The notes under the pieces are model-generated. The model had not been told where the DNA came from. It searched no databases and saw nothing but the letters and a program-made list of their open reading frames with translations. Position numbers and translations under genes: made by a program. Positions 7,057-14,708 of a DNA stretch of 64,000 bases are shown one piece after another. The number at the start of each line of letters is the position of its first letter. The stretch's first letter is position 1. Source of the stretch: PoT sp049331405 (GTDB lineage Bacteria; Planctomycetota; Planctomycetia; Isosphaerales; Isosphaeraceae); the NCBI RefSeq assembly GCF_049331405.1, contig NZ_CP186274.1:992001-1056000 (forward strand). The letters run 5' to 3'.

Positions 7057-7622
7057 TGCGTAAACCTGTTGCTGGATTCCGTGGCTACTACGTTCGGCCC
7101 GATGGCCGCGTGTTCTCCTGCCTCCGTCCGGGTCGCAGGCCGAGCGGTGCGGAGGACAGGCCGGTGATGACGGACCTCTTGCACGAGGTCCTCCCGAATA
7201 CCTCGGGCCGCTATTCGACGGTAGGGCTTCGGAAGGGCGGCAAGACCTTCACCCGTTACGTTCATCACCTCGTCCTCGAGGCATTCCGTGGCCCTTGCCC
7301 TCTTGGCATGGAGGCCTGTCATGGAGACGGAGACTCCAAGAATAATCGGCTGGACAACCTTCGATGGGATACATCGAAAGCGAACAAGGCCGACATGGCA
7401 GAGCACGGCACACTCCTGAAAGGAGAGCAGGTCAGGCAAGCAAGGCTCACCGAAGAGGATGTTCGACTCGCTTTCGAGCTGCGTTCGCGCGGCTGGAAAC
7501 ACCGCCAAATCGCCGATCGTTTGGGCGTCTCACGCCCCGCAATCTCACTGGTGCTCGAGGGTAAATCTTGGACCCATCTGGGGCTTACCTTGCCTGTCGA
7601 GCCAACTCCCAGCGTCGCCTAA
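7053..7622 (+). CDS. HNH homing-endonuclease-like protein with HTH
   Basis: The 189-residue protein has an N-terminal NUMOD4-like segment (about residues 8-60) and an HNH core (YVHHLVLEAF, then ACHGDGDSKNNRLDNLRW). At the C terminus is a helix-turn-helix (LRSRGWKHRQIADRLGVSRP). This is the layout of free-standing HNH homing endonucleases of phages. It overlaps the helicase stop by ATGA and has lower GC and looser codon use than its neighbours, which suggests recent arrival. The cleavage target could be the neighbouring helicase gene or the homologous site in related elements; that is inferred. Confidence 0.88.
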   Translation: MMRKPVAGFRGYYVRPDGRVFSCLRPGRRPSGAEDRPVMTDLLHEVLPNTSGRYSTVGLRKGGKTFTRYVHHLVLEAFRGPCPLGMEACHGDGDSKNNRLDNLRWDTSKANKADMAEHGTLLKGEQVRQARLTEEDVRLAFELRSRGWKHRQIADRLGVSRPAISLVLEGKSWTHLGLTLPVEPTPSVA

Positions 7623-7653
7623 AAGCAAACCCGTATCACGAAGGAATGATCCC

Positions 7654-8322
7654 ATGAGCATCGCCACCGCAATCGCCCCCGGCACGCAGTCCCCCGAAGC
7701 CAATGACCCCTGGTCGATGGAGGTCGGGGCCGGCGGCTCGGGGGGGGACTACGTCCTCTGCCCGCCCGGCAACTACCCCGGCATCGTCGTCGGCGTCTTC
7801 GACGTCGGCCACCAGTCGATCACGACCAAGGACAAGGGCGTCCAGGAGATCCGCAAGCTCGTCCTCGCCTTCGAGCTGACCAAGAAGAAGCCGGACGGCA
7901 AGCCCTTCGTCCTCGGCGGCAGCTACACCTGGTCGATGAAGGACAACAGCAACTTCTACAAGCTCGTGACCAACGTCACCGGCAAGAAGTTCAAGGAGGG
8001 GGAGCGGTTCGACCCGCGATACCTGCTCGACGGCCCGGTGATGGTCAACGTCAGCAACAGCCAGTCGGGCGAGAAGACGTACCACAACATCGAGGGGATC
8101 GCGCAGTTCCCCGACGGCCTCCAGCCGCCGAAGTCCACCTACAAGGCGACCTCCTGGTCGGTGATGCAGGGCCAGCCGTTCCCGGCCAACCTCGACTGGC
8201 TCCCCTACATCTACGGCAAGTCGATCAGGCAGCTCGCCGAGTCCTCGGCCGAGCTGGGCAAGTCGCACGCGGCGCAGCTCGCCGAGGAGGCGGCGAACGA
8301 CCTGAGCGGGGTCCCTTACTGA
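7654..8322 (+). CDS. SSB-like phage replication protein (DUF669-like)
   Basis: The 222-residue protein has a variable low-complexity N terminus (residues 1-31) followed by a beta-rich core of the kind seen in phage single-strand-binding-like proteins of the DUF669 group (GNYPGIVVGVFDVG, then beta strands with KLVLAFEL and GGSYTWSMKD). A helical tail follows. It lies between the helicase and the primase-helicase, where phages often carry an SSB. Residues 17-24 read NDPWSMEV, shared with both neighbours. Start 7654 follows AAGGAA. The single-strand binding role is inferred from fold pattern and position. Confidence 0.6.
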   Translation: MSIATAIAPGTQSPEANDPWSMEVGAGGSGGDYVLCPPGNYPGIVVGVFDVGHQSITTKDKGVQEIRKLVLAFELTKKKPDGKPFVLGGSYTWSMKDNSNFYKLVTNVTGKKFKEGERFDPRYLLDGPVMVNVSNSQSGEKTYHNIEGIAQFPDGLQPPKSTYKATSWSVMQGQPFPANLDWLPYIYGKSIRQLAESSAELGKSHAAQLAEEAANDLSGVPY

Positions 8323-8474
8323 TCTCGCCGGCGGCAGCGGCCACGCCGGGCGGCGACACCACGCCACGCTGCCCGGCGTGCGACGGCGGGACATTCAAGG
8401 TGCGCCGCGAGCGCGGCGAGCGATGGCGATGCGACCCCTGTGCCCTGGAGTTCGAACGGTGGCTAGCCCGATAG
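8319..8474 (+). CDS. 51-residue zinc-ribbon protein with a possible CTG start
   Basis: The frame encodes a compact ribbon with CPAC and CDPC pairs (four Cys, spacing about 17) followed by a basic-aromatic tail, typical of small transcription or replication zinc ribbons. No ATG, GTG or TTG is usable; the likely start is CTG at 8319, overlapping the SSB-like stop as CTGA in the same way the other genes use ATGA. Its 3' end overlaps the start of the primase-helicase by 16 nt. If CTG is not used, this would be a non-translated remnant. The protein-like composition argues for a real gene. Confidence 0.45.
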   Translation: MISPAAAATPGGDTTPRCPACDGGTFKVRRERGERWRCDPCALEFERWLAR

Positions 8475-10672
8475 CGAACGACCCCTGGACGATGACGGTC
8501 CAGCTCTCCGACTCCCTCGACGAGCCCGAGGTCCGCCGGGCCCTGGCGCTCCTCGTGGATCCCGACCATTGCGTCCAGGTCCAGGCCCTGCCGTCCGGCC
8601 GCTGGCGACAGGTGCCCGGCCGGGACCTCGACGCCCTGGTCCAGGCCGTGGCCTCGCTCGGCGACGAGGCCGGCACGTACCTCTCGCTCAACCCGTTCAA
8701 GGGCCCGCTCGACCGGGCGACCCGCAACGCCGACGTGACCTCGCGCCGGTGGCTGCTGATCGACCCCGACGCGGTCAAGGGCGTGGGCAAGGACGCCTCG
8801 ACGACCGACGAGGAGAAGGAGCGGGCCCGGGTCGTCACCGAGCAGGTCCGCGACTTCCTCCGGTCCCGAGACTGGCCGGATCCGATCTTCGTCGACTCGG
8901 GCAACAACTGGCAGCTCCTCTACCGCGTCGACCTCCCCAACGACAAGCTCTCGCAGCAGCTCCTCTCCGGCTGCCTCAAGGTCATCGGGGACCGCTTCGA
9001 CACCGACGGCGTGAAGGTCGACCGCGGCGTCCACGACGCCCGCCGGATCTGCAAGGTCCCCGGCACGATGGTCCGCAAGGGCGCCAACTCCCCCGACCGC
9101 CCCTGGCGCATGGCGAGGCTCGTCTCGGTCCCGGTCGCCCTGGCGCCCGTCGGAGTCGAGATGCTCAAGGACCTGGCCGGGATCGCCGCGTCGAAGGCCC
9201 CCGAGCCCGGCGCCTCCCCGTCGCCCGCCCTCGACCCCTGGCTCATGTCGGTCACCGGCGGCGACGACCGGATCGCCTACGCCCGGTCGGCCCTCGAGCG
9301 CGAGATCGGGCGGGTTGCCACGGCCGTGCAGCCGGGCCGCAACGGCGTCCTCTACGAGGCCGCGCTCAAGCTCGGCACGCTGGTGGCGGCGGGGCTCCTC
9401 GACAGGGGGACCGTGGAGCAGCAGCTCGAGGCTGCCGGCCGGGCCTGCGGCCTCGGCCGGGACGGCGACGACCGCGAGATCGAGCGGGCCATCCGCAACG
9501 GCTTCGCCTTCGGCCTCGCCAACCCCCGCCAGGTCCCCGAGCGCAAGCCGACCCCGGGCGGTACGAAGACGCCCCCGAAGTCGGGGCTCGAGTCCTTCGC
9601 CGACGCCAAGGCCACGTCCGAGCTCCAAGAGCCGCTCTTCATCCGGGCGTCGTCCGTCACTCCCAAGAAGGTGAACTGGCTCTGGGAGAACCGGATCCCC
9701 AAGGGCTTCATCACGGTCTTCGCCGGACGCACCGGCCTGGGCAAGTCGTTCGTCACCTGCGACATCGTGGCCCGCCTCACCGCCGGCATGGACTGGCCGG
9801 ACAGCGAGGGGGAGTGCGTCACCCCGACGAACGTCCTGCTCATCTCCGAGGACCCGTTCGAGTACGTCCTGACGCCGCGGCTGATCGAGATGGGCGCCGA
9901 CCTCGACCGGGTCTCGTTCCTCTCCTGGTCGGCGATGGCCCACTACCAGCTCGGCGACACGAGCTTCCTGGACGCGGCCTACGCCGAGATGGCCCCCCTG
10001 GGGATGGTGGCGATCGACCCGCCGACGAACTTCCTCGCCGGCAAGGACGAGCACAAGAACTCCGAGGTCCGGGCCGTCCTGATGAACCTGGTCGGCTGGC
10101 TCAACGGCCGGGACACCGCCTGCATCCTCATCACCCACGTCAACAAGTCGACGGGCAAGGGGACCGAGGCCCTGAGCCGGGTCATCGGCTCGGTCGCCTG
10201 GACGACGACCTCGCGCGTCGCCCACGCCTTCGTGCCCGACCCCGAGGTCCCCGGCCAGGCCATCTTCGTCCCGATGAAGTCGAACCTCGGCGTGCTCTCC
10301 AAGGGGATCTCCTACCGGATCGCCAAGACGGACACCTTCGCCAAGGTCGAGTGGATGGGCGAGGTCGACATGTCCGCCGACGAGGCCATGGGCGGGGACT
10401 CCCCGGCCAAGAAGCCTAAGGCCTCCGAGAAGGCCGGGGAATGGCTCAAGGCCAGGTTCGACGAGAAGCAGCGCTGGCAGTCCGACGAGCTGATCAAGCT
10501 CGGCGAGGCCGCCGGCCATAGCAGCGACTCCATCTACGCGGCCAAGAAGGCCATGGGTATCAAGGCCAAGAACACCACGAGCACCACGGGCGGATGGACG
10601 TGGTTCGTCGACAGGAGTGACACGGAAGTTCGGAAGTTCGGAAGTTCCCAGGATGAAGTCGTCCCATTTTAG
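8459..10672 (+). CDS. Primase-helicase (AEP-type primase fused to RepA-like ATPase)
   Basis: The 737-residue protein has an N-terminal archaeo-eukaryotic-type primase-polymerase segment (about residues 60-220, with RRWLLIDPDAV, FVDSGNNWQLLY and a DARRICKVPGT motif). A linker and a C-terminal RecA-like RepA/AAA_25 ATPase follow (Walker A GRTGLGKS near residue 425, Walker B GMVAIDPP near residue 515). The tail is winged-helix-like. It would unwind DNA and prime replication of the element. GTG at 8459 is preferred because GGAG is 8 nt upstream. NDPWTMTV is at residues 7-14 and a second copy, DPWLMSV, at 259-265. Its 3' end lies inside iteron repeats. Confidence 0.85.
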   Translation: MASPIANDPWTMTVQLSDSLDEPEVRRALALLVDPDHCVQVQALPSGRWRQVPGRDLDALVQAVASLGDEAGTYLSLNPFKGPLDRATRNADVTSRRWLLIDPDAVKGVGKDASTTDEEKERARVVTEQVRDFLRSRDWPDPIFVDSGNNWQLLYRVDLPNDKLSQQLLSGCLKVIGDRFDTDGVKVDRGVHDARRICKVPGTMVRKGANSPDRPWRMARLVSVPVALAPVGVEMLKDLAGIAASKAPEPGASPSPALDPWLMSVTGGDDRIAYARSALEREIGRVATAVQPGRNGVLYEAALKLGTLVAAGLLDRGTVEQQLEAAGRACGLGRDGDDREIERAIRNGFAFGLANPRQVPERKPTPGGTKTPPKSGLESFADAKATSELQEPLFIRASSVTPKKVNWLWENRIPKGFITVFAGRTGLGKSFVTCDIVARLTAGMDWPDSEGECVTPTNVLLISEDPFEYVLTPRLIEMGADLDRVSFLSWSAMAHYQLGDTSFLDAAYAEMAPLGMVAIDPPTNFLAGKDEHKNSEVRAVLMNLVGWLNGRDTACILITHVNKSTGKGTEALSRVIGSVAWTTTSRVAHAFVPDPEVPGQAIFVPMKSNLGVLSKGISYRIAKTDTFAKVEWMGEVDMSADEAMGGDSPAKKPKASEKAGEWLKARFDEKQRWQSDELIKLGEAAGHSSDSIYAAKKAMGIKAKNTTSTTGGWTWFVDRSDTEVRKFGSSQDEVVPF

Positions 10673-10702
10673 CCAATCGAACTTCCGAACTTCCGAACTT
10701 CG
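10624..10702. repeat. Six iterons in an inverted repeat: candidate replication origin, part 1
   Basis: Three tandem GGAAGTTC units (10624-10647) lie at the end of the primase-helicase gene. Three complementary GAACTTCC-type units (10679-10702) follow after a 31-nt spacer that contains the stop codon. The arms match at 23 of 24 positions. Iterons beside a rep gene are typical of plasmid and phage origins; the arrangement could also be an operator or form a large RNA hairpin. Confidence 0.7.
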
Positions 10703-10704
10703 GC

Positions 10705-10790
10705 ATGAAAACATCTCTAGGGAAATGCTCTCTCTCTCTCTCTTATACCAAAGTTTATATAAGAGGGGGGGGTAATAGACAAATGTAAGA
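10705..10790. other. AT-rich and CT-repeat stretch: candidate DNA unwinding element
   Basis: Directly after the iterons the sequence turns AT-rich, with a run of CT repeats (about 10728-10743) and a hairpin CTCTTATA/TATAAGAG. It is one of the lowest-GC stretches of the element. Together with the iterons it has the form of an origin. Bases 10790-10838 hold no gene. Confidence 0.5.
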
Positions 10791-10838
10791 GGCTTGAGCG
10801 GCGGATGTCGGGTTCCTGGTCCAGGGAGGGCGGTTCGA

Positions 10839-11057
10839 ATGGCGACGGTGGCGAAGCGAACGAGGCCGAAGCTGCTCTGGTTCCTCGGCCCCGACAACAT
10901 CCCCCGCCTCGCCAACGAGGCCAAGGGCAGCCGCAAGGAGGCCCGCTACACCTGCAGCGAGGGCGACGGGGCCTGGACCGCCGTGGACCCGCTCCTGAAG
11001 GAGCAGGAGGCCTTCGGGGTGATCCGGGCGACGAAGGAAGAGTGGGCGGACGAGTAA
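10839..11057 (+). CDS. Hypothetical protein, 72 residues
   Basis: The start follows a clear ribosome site (AGGGAGGG). The protein is small and charged, with an N-terminal basic stretch and no membrane segment. It is the first gene after the candidate origin. No family recognised; a role in replication control is possible only by position. Confidence 0.6.
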   Translation: MATVAKRTRPKLLWFLGPDNIPRLANEAKGSRKEARYTCSEGDGAWTAVDPLLKEQEAFGVIRATKEEWADE

Positions 11058-11091
11058 GCATCGAATCCTAAACGAAAGCGAGCATCCGATC

Positions 11092-12363
11092 ATGAGACTG
11101 CACGGCTTACGCATCGAGAACTTCAAGCGGGTCCAGGCCTTCGACTTCCGCTTCAACAAGGCGGGGACGATCGAGATCTGCGGCAGGAACGGGCAGGGCA
11201 AGTCGTCGGTCATCGACGCCATCTGGGCGGCGATCGGCGGCAAGGATGCCAGCCCCGACCAGCCGATCCGCAGCGGCGCCAGGGCGGCGAGCGTCGTCGT
11301 CGACCTGGGCGAGATCCGGGTCGAGCGGCGGTGGGACCTGAAGGGCGGGTCCAAGCTCATCGTCACCGACGCGGGCGGGGCCAAGAAGGCGAGCCCTCAG
11401 ACGCTCCTCGACGGACTCATCGCCCGGCTGGCGTTCGACCCGATGGAGTTCGCCCGGGCCAGGCCCTCCGCGCAGGCCGAGACGCTCCGCCGGGTCTCCG
11501 GCCTCGACTTCACCGCCCTCGACCGCAGGCGGGCCGAGGCCTACGCCGAGCGGACGGAGGTGCATCGGGCGATCAAGGCCCAGGAGGCCCAGCTCGCCGA
11601 GATGCCCGAGGTCGAGCCGACCGAGGAGGTCAGCGCGTCGGCCCTGCACGCGAAGCTCGCCGAGGCCAACAAGCACAATGCCTCAGTCGATCAGACCATG
11701 CGGACGATCGACCGGAAGTATGACTTGATCGCCTCACTCGAGCGCGAGATCAAGGAGGCCGAGGCCAAGCTCGTCGGCCTCAAGGAGCGACTGACGACCG
11801 TGGAATCCGAGCGTGCCGCGTTGGCCAAGGATGCCCCGGTCGCCATCGACACCGCCCCGATCCTCGCCGAGATCACGTCGATCGAGGAGACCAATACCCG
11901 GGCCCGGCAGTTCAGGGACCGGGAGGCCGCCGCCGCCAACCTCGACGCCAATCGCCGCCACGCCTCCAAGCTGACCGCGAGCATCGACGGCATCGACGCC
12001 GAGCGGTCGCGGATCCTCGCCGCCACCGAGTTCCCCATCCCCGGCCTCTCGCTCGAGGCGGATTCTCAGGGGGCCAGCTACGTCACCTTCAACGGCGTGC
12101 CGCTCGCGCAGTCGTCCACCGCCGAGCAGATCCGGGTGAGCCTGGGCATGAGCGCCGCCCTCAACCCGCAGCTCCGGCTGATCATCATCAAGGAGGGCTC
12201 GCTGCTCGACGACAGGAGCCTCGCCCTGGTCGCCGGGTGGGCGGAGGAGAACGACTACCAGGTCATCGTCGAGCGGGTCGCCGACGAGGCCAAGGGGTTC
12301 GGCGTCGTCATCGAGGAAGGGCTGGTCAAGGAAGAACGCGAACTCGAACTGGCGGGGGCCTGA
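11092..12363 (+). CDS. Rad50/SbcC-like ATPase (phage AAA_23 type)
   Basis: The 423-residue protein starts with an ABC-ATPase N lobe (IENFKRVQAFDFRF; Walker A GRNGQGKSS near residues 33-41). A helical coiled-coil region follows (about residues 170-300, rich in Glu/Ala/Arg heptads), then a C lobe with a D-loop/Walker B-like segment (IIIKEGSLLDD). That layout is a shortened Rad50/SbcC or RecN-like protein. Such phage proteins work with a nuclease to process DNA ends in recombination; no SbcD-type partner is next to it, but two nuclease genes lie downstream. The start follows a leader resembling that of the SpoVG gene (AACGAAAGC). Confidence 0.8.
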   Translation: MRLHGLRIENFKRVQAFDFRFNKAGTIEICGRNGQGKSSVIDAIWAAIGGKDASPDQPIRSGARAASVVVDLGEIRVERRWDLKGGSKLIVTDAGGAKKASPQTLLDGLIARLAFDPMEFARARPSAQAETLRRVSGLDFTALDRRRAEAYAERTEVHRAIKAQEAQLAEMPEVEPTEEVSASALHAKLAEANKHNASVDQTMRTIDRKYDLIASLEREIKEAEAKLVGLKERLTTVESERAALAKDAPVAIDTAPILAEITSIEETNTRARQFRDREAAAANLDANRRHASKLTASIDGIDAERSRILAATEFPIPGLSLEADSQGASYVTFNGVPLAQSSTAEQIRVSLGMSAALNPQLRLIIIKEGSLLDDRSLALVAGWAEENDYQVIVERVADEAKGFGVVIEEGLVKEERELELAGA

Positions 12364-12366
12364 TCC

Positions 12367-13293
12367 ATGCCTGATGAGATCAAGATCGGGGCGCTCGCCC
12401 CCTGGTTTGGTAGCAAGAGGACCCTGGCCCCGGCCATCCTCGAGGAGCTGGGCGAGCACCGCGTCTACTGGGAGCCGTTCGCGGGCAGCATGGCGGTCCT
12501 GCTGGCCAAGCCGAAGTCGTCGATGGAGACGGTCAACGACCTTCACGGCGACCTGGTCAACCTCGCCCGCGTCGTGCAGGACCGCCTCGAGGGCCCGAGG
12601 CTCTATCGCCGGCTGCGGAGGGTGCCCGCGTCCGAGGCGATCTTCAAGGATGCGGTCGAGGCCCTCAAGGTTCCGTCCGATGGCATCGACCCCGACAGGG
12701 CGTTCGCCTACTTCGTCGCGTCGTGGCTGGGCCGCAACGGGATCGCCGGCACCCAGGTCGGCCTGAAGAACGGCGCGGGGCATTCGTTCTGCGTCCGCTA
12801 CACCGCCAACGGCGGCCAGACCGGCAAGCGATGGGTGTCCGCCGTCGGCTCGATCCCGGCGTGGTCGCGCCGGCTCCGCGAGGTCACCGTCCTCCGACGC
12901 GACGCCTTCGAGGTCATCGCCCGGATCGACGACACGTCATCGACGGCGATCTACGTGGATCCGCCGTACCTCAAGGAGACCCGAAGCGGCTACGCCTCGG
13001 CCGAGGGCGGGAACGGACGCTACCTCCACGACTTCGACGACGCCGGCCAGCACGATCAGCTCGCCGTGGCGCTGGCCCGGTTCAAGCACGCCCGCGTCGT
13101 CGTCAGCTACTACGACCACCCTCGTCTTGCGGACCTGTATCCCGGCTGGTCGAAGCGGGTCATACCGACCAATAAGGCGATCGCCAACCAGGCGAAGCGT
13201 GACGTCAAGGGGGCGACCAAGGTCGCCGAGGTGCTGCTGTCCAACCGGATGACCGAGGCCGCCCGGCCTCGCGCCGAACTCCTCTTCGCGTGA
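12367..13293 (+). CDS. DNA adenine methyltransferase (D12 class, Dam-like)
   Basis: The 308-residue protein has a PWFGSKR start motif, the AdoMet-binding motif WEPFAGSMAVLL near residue 38-50 and the catalytic DPPY motif (VDPPYLKE near residue 199). This matches the D12/Dam family, which methylates adenine N6, often at GATC. The gene follows the Rad50-like gene by 3 nt. No restriction endonuclease partner is present, so it is probably a solitary methylase that protects element DNA or marks its origin. Specificity cannot be read from the sequence. Confidence 0.88.
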   Translation: MPDEIKIGALAPWFGSKRTLAPAILEELGEHRVYWEPFAGSMAVLLAKPKSSMETVNDLHGDLVNLARVVQDRLEGPRLYRRLRRVPASEAIFKDAVEALKVPSDGIDPDRAFAYFVASWLGRNGIAGTQVGLKNGAGHSFCVRYTANGGQTGKRWVSAVGSIPAWSRRLREVTVLRRDAFEVIARIDDTSSTAIYVDPPYLKETRSGYASAEGGNGRYLHDFDDAGQHDQLAVALARFKHARVVVSYYDHPRLADLYPGWSKRVIPTNKAIANQAKRDVKGATKVAEVLLSNRMTEAARPRAELLFA

Positions 13294-13305
13294 GGCCCGA
13301 CAATC

Positions 13306-13737
13306 ATGGACCGCATCGAACCCGATCCCATCACCCTCGCCGCCCTCCACGACCTGCTCGAGGTCGACCGCCGCCTTGAGGCCGGCAGGGCGGAAGGCTC
13401 CGACCTCGCGAAGACCGACCACGGCCGGCTCACCTGGCACGCCCACAGCAACCGGCAGGCCAGCCTCTTCCGGGAGGAATGGCACCCGGCGCTCGTGGAG
13501 CTGGCGAGGACCTTCGAGGTCGGCAGCGGGTTCTTCTACGCCGAGGGGGACGGCGGGGCCAGGCTCCTCGTCTGGTGGCGGGCCGACTTCGTCCAGTCGA
13601 ACGTCCTCACCTGCGTCAGGCGGCTCGGGCCGGAGCCGAGGTCGCTGGGCACTTACAAGCTCGGGATGAAGCCCGACTTCAGGATGGTGCGGATCATGCT
13701 CGAGAGGCACGAGGCGGCGTCCTGCGGCGGGAACTGA
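13306..13737 (+). CDS. Hypothetical protein, 143 residues
   Basis: It follows the methylase by 12 nt in the same direction. The protein has a Trp/Arg-rich middle (LLVWWRADF) and no signal peptide or membrane segment. No known motif is visible. It is probably translated with the methylase operon. Function unknown. Confidence 0.65.
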   Translation: MDRIEPDPITLAALHDLLEVDRRLEAGRAEGSDLAKTDHGRLTWHAHSNRQASLFREEWHPALVELARTFEVGSGFFYAEGDGGARLLVWWRADFVQSNVLTCVRRLGPEPRSLGTYKLGMKPDFRMVRIMLERHEAASCGGN

Positions 13738-13755
13738 GAAAGGAAACTTGAACCT

Positions 13756-14220
13756 ATGAAAATGGCCACCGTGATCAGCGTGCGAGGGGAGACGCCCTCA
13801 CAGCTCGAGGCCGACCCGGACTTCGTCTACGTCGGGCGGAGCATGTTCCGCCAGGGCTGGCGTGACTCGGGCTGGGGGAACCCCTGGCGAAACAGGGACT
13901 TCTCGAGGGGCATCGCCGATTGCCTCCTGCACTTCGAACAGACGTTCGATGCGATCGGCGAGCTGGTGTCGCGGCCCAAGGGGCACTGGTGGGATGAGCC
14001 GGTCCCCGACCTGATCCGCCGCCTGGACGTGCAGGACCGCGCGAAGCTGACGCGGATGTGGGTCAACCTGCCGCTCCTCTGCGGCAAGACGCTGGGCTGC
14101 TGGTGCGGACGCTGGAGCCCAGGCGAGCGCGAGATCTCCTGCCACGCGGTCATCCTGGCCAAGGCGGCGAATCGCCTCGTCGAGGTCGCCGACACATTCA
14201 GCCCCGGCCCCGTCTCGTGA
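13756..14220 (+). CDS. DUF4326-family protein
   Basis: The 154-residue protein shows the DUF4326 signature: a YVGRSMFRQGW/GWGNPWR start block (residues about 24-45), a helical middle, and the block LPLLCGKTLGCWCG with a conserved His/Ala tail (CHAVILAKAAN). DUF4326 proteins occur in many phages and plasmids; the molecular role is unknown, and the Cys/His pattern suggests metal binding. The start at 13756 follows AGGAAAC. The next gene overlaps its stop as GTGA. Confidence 0.85.
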   Translation: MKMATVISVRGETPSQLEADPDFVYVGRSMFRQGWRDSGWGNPWRNRDFSRGIADCLLHFEQTFDAIGELVSRPKGHWWDEPVPDLIRRLDVQDRAKLTRMWVNLPLLCGKTLGCWCGRWSPGEREISCHAVILAKAANRLVEVADTFSPGPVS

Positions 14221-14384
14221 GGCGGCGGGTCATCACCCTCTCCGGCCCGGCCCTGGCCCGCGTCCGTCGCGTCGATGTGGTCATCGCGACGGCCAGGCCG
14301 GCCAGGCGGAGAAGGCCCCCGAGGCGGCGGGCGTTGCTGCTGGTCATGGCGATCGTGGCCCTCAGGCTTTGGAGCTGGATATGA
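14217..14384 (+). CDS. Small Arg-rich single-pass membrane protein
   Basis: A 55-residue protein starting at GTG, which overlaps the DUF4326 stop as GTGA, and ending in an ATGA overlap with the next gene. It has a strongly basic middle (RPARRRRPPRRR) followed by a short hydrophobic tail (ALLLVMAIVAL). That would give a C-terminal anchor with a basic cytoplasmic part. No family recognised; coding status rests mainly on the overlaps. Confidence 0.45.
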   Translation: MRRRVITLSGPALARVRRVDVVIATARPARRRRPPRRRALLLVMAIVALRLWSWI

Positions 14385-14638
14385 GCATGCAAGAAGGTCC
14401 TTCAATAAAAATCGCGATCGACTGCTTCTACTGCAAGCACCGGACATACGAAAGCTATCGCGTCCAGGGTGACTCTGGTGGGGACCACTACTGCACCCAC
14501 CCCAAGGTTCAGCAACCGAGGCAGCATATCGGCGACGGCACGACTCGGACCCCGGACTGGTGCCCCCTGAAGAAAGAGGCGGTCAAGAAGTTCGTCAAAG
14601 AATTATTCCGCCGAGGCGGCAGTCTCGCCTCAGGCTGA
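14381..14638 (+). CDS. Hypothetical Cys-containing protein, 85 residues
   Basis: The start overlaps the previous stop (ATGA). The protein has CFYCKHR (about residues 15-21), a later YCTHP and DWCPLK; four Cys and several His could hold one zinc. Codon use is less GC-biased than its neighbours. I have no family name for it. Coupling suggests it is made together with the DUF4326 group. Confidence 0.6.
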   Translation: MSMQEGPSIKIAIDCFYCKHRTYESYRVQGDSGGDHYCTHPKVQQPRQHIGDGTTRTPDWCPLKKEAVKKFVKELFRRGGSLASG

Positions 14639-14647
14639 CGCCCGGCC

Positions 14648-14664
14648 GCGGGCTCGACTCCCGC
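14648..14664 (+). other. T-arm-like stem-loop (weak)
   Basis: Perfect 5-bp stem GCGGG/CCCGC with a 7-nt loop CTCGACT, which departs from the T-loop consensus at the first base. It is followed by GACGCCC and then a small CCCC/GGGG hairpin. A possible anticodon-like arm lies just before the preceding stop codon. No complete tRNA fold could be built. Confidence 0.2.
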
Positions 14665-14708
14665 GACGCCCCATCGGGGACGACGCGAACCTTAACGGAG
14701 ACTCAGAC

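Noticed and set aside
8225..10936. A 903-residue minus-strand frame across the primase-helicase and the candidate origin
   Set aside because: It runs through the iteron repeats and AT-rich segment and shows no motif; the plus-strand gene has Walker boxes.
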